A stretch of 64,000 bases of DNA from Proteus terrae subsp. cibarius. GTDB lineage: Bacteria; Pseudomonadota; Gammaproteobacteria; Enterobacterales; Enterobacteriaceae. The notes beneath the pieces are model-generated. The model worked only from the letters and a program-made list of their open reading frames with translations, made no database searches and was not told the DNA's origin. Position 1 is the first letter of the stretch, and the number at the start of each line of letters is the position of its first letter. A program made the position numbers and the translations under genes. The stretch is taken from contig NZ_CP047350.1 of NCBI RefSeq assembly GCF_011045835.1, positions 107,209-171,208 of the forward strand. Reading direction: 5' to 3'. Shown piece by piece: positions 63,729 through 64,000 of the stretch.

Positions 63729-64000
63729 ATGACAGCATCTGTAGCGGCCACTGAATTGGCGAAACTGGGGAAATGTGAAGCGATGATCAAGAAAGTCGCC
63801 AGCCATCCTCGCCCTGCCCTGTCAAAGCGCCCACAATCGCCACAGGGGACAGATAGCACCCTTCGGGGTGAGTTCGCTCATTTCCGATATGAAGCGGCAG
63901 CCCTGCGTTTTATGAGCGGCACTGCGGGGGCTAAGCGTCGCATCTACCAGCTAGTGTTTTCAGCGACGGTAGCAGCGGGAGCATTGACAATGCTGGCGGC
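63729..64000 (+). CDS. Truncated gene at the window edge, membrane protein of unknown function
   Basis: At least 90 residues from the ATG four bases after mobI: MTASVAATELAKLGKCEAMIKK..., with a hydrophobic stretch starting RRIYQLVFSATVAAGALTMLA at the cut. No stop before base 64000. Presumably co-transcribed with mobI. Not recognised. Confidence 0.55.
   Translation, partial: MTASVAATELAKLGKCEAMIKKVASHPRPALSKRPQSPQGTDSTLRGEFAHFRYEAAALRFMSGTAGAKRRIYQLVFSATVAAGALTMLA

Noticed and set aside
1..64000. CRISPR arrays, tRNA or rRNA genes, integrons and resistance genes
   Set aside because: No regularly spaced repeats, no tRNA cloverleaf, no attC/intI1 and no recognisable resistance product were seen on reading the window.

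Overview
The window is a contiguous piece of the backbone of a large conjugative plasmid of the IncA/C (MOBH) family or a close relative, from a gammaproteobacterial host. Evidence: an F-type mating-pair-formation set split in two (traW-traU-traN at the left end, traF-traH-traG at 51.7-57.8 kb); a FlhDC-like activator pair of the AcaDC/SetDC type next to a Ner-like repressor; a MobI-like gene at the right edge; a ParM operon; kfrA; a Tus-like gene; ssb/bet/exo; and a signal-peptide-bearing rhs gene. No replication initiator, tRNA, rRNA, CRISPR array or resistance gene was seen. The only mobile element is one IS3-family insertion.

Layout. 0-5.3 kb: end of traW, an EAL-domain gene overlapping both neighbours, traU and traN. 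5.3-7 kb: a lipoprotein gene and an AcaB-like gene, both leftward. 7-36 kb: about 40 rightward, mostly small genes in eight apparent transcription units: CobS-like AAA+ ATPase, SSB, Bet, Exo, DUF3150-like and CobT-like proteins, two DNA methyltransferases, a small ferredoxin, an orphan DndC-like protein, a YfbR-like nucleotidase and a Toprim/primase-like protein. 36-43 kb: a MatP-like gene with its own operator, then rhs with an EndoU-type toxin tip, its immunity gene and remnants of an older cassette. 43-51.6 kb: XerD-like recombinase, DnaQ-like exonuclease, Tus homologue beside two inverted ter-like sites, KfrA and a UvrD-like helicase. 51.7-60.9 kb: traF-traH-traG, a leftward membrane gene in the entry-exclusion position, then Ner-like, lytic transglycosylase, FlhD-like and FlhC-like genes. 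61-64 kb: leftward parM, ParR-like and H-NS-like genes, a repeat-rich presumptive centromere/oriT region, mobI and a truncated gene.

Most striking, the 7-36 kb block uses two repeated structured elements. Eight copies of a two-hairpin element, the second resembling a small H-type pseudoknot, stand at the head of each unit. About 30 copies of a different leader stand before individual genes: a GC-rich hairpin whose loop can pair with a segment (B), which can instead pair with the ribosome-binding site. The pairing is kept while the sequence changes. Together they look like a block-wide RNA control system of unknown function. FlhDC-type operator candidates lie before traN, three or four of the eight units, rhs, traF and mobI, tying these to the AcaCD-type activator. 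All product names come from motif recognition without database searches.
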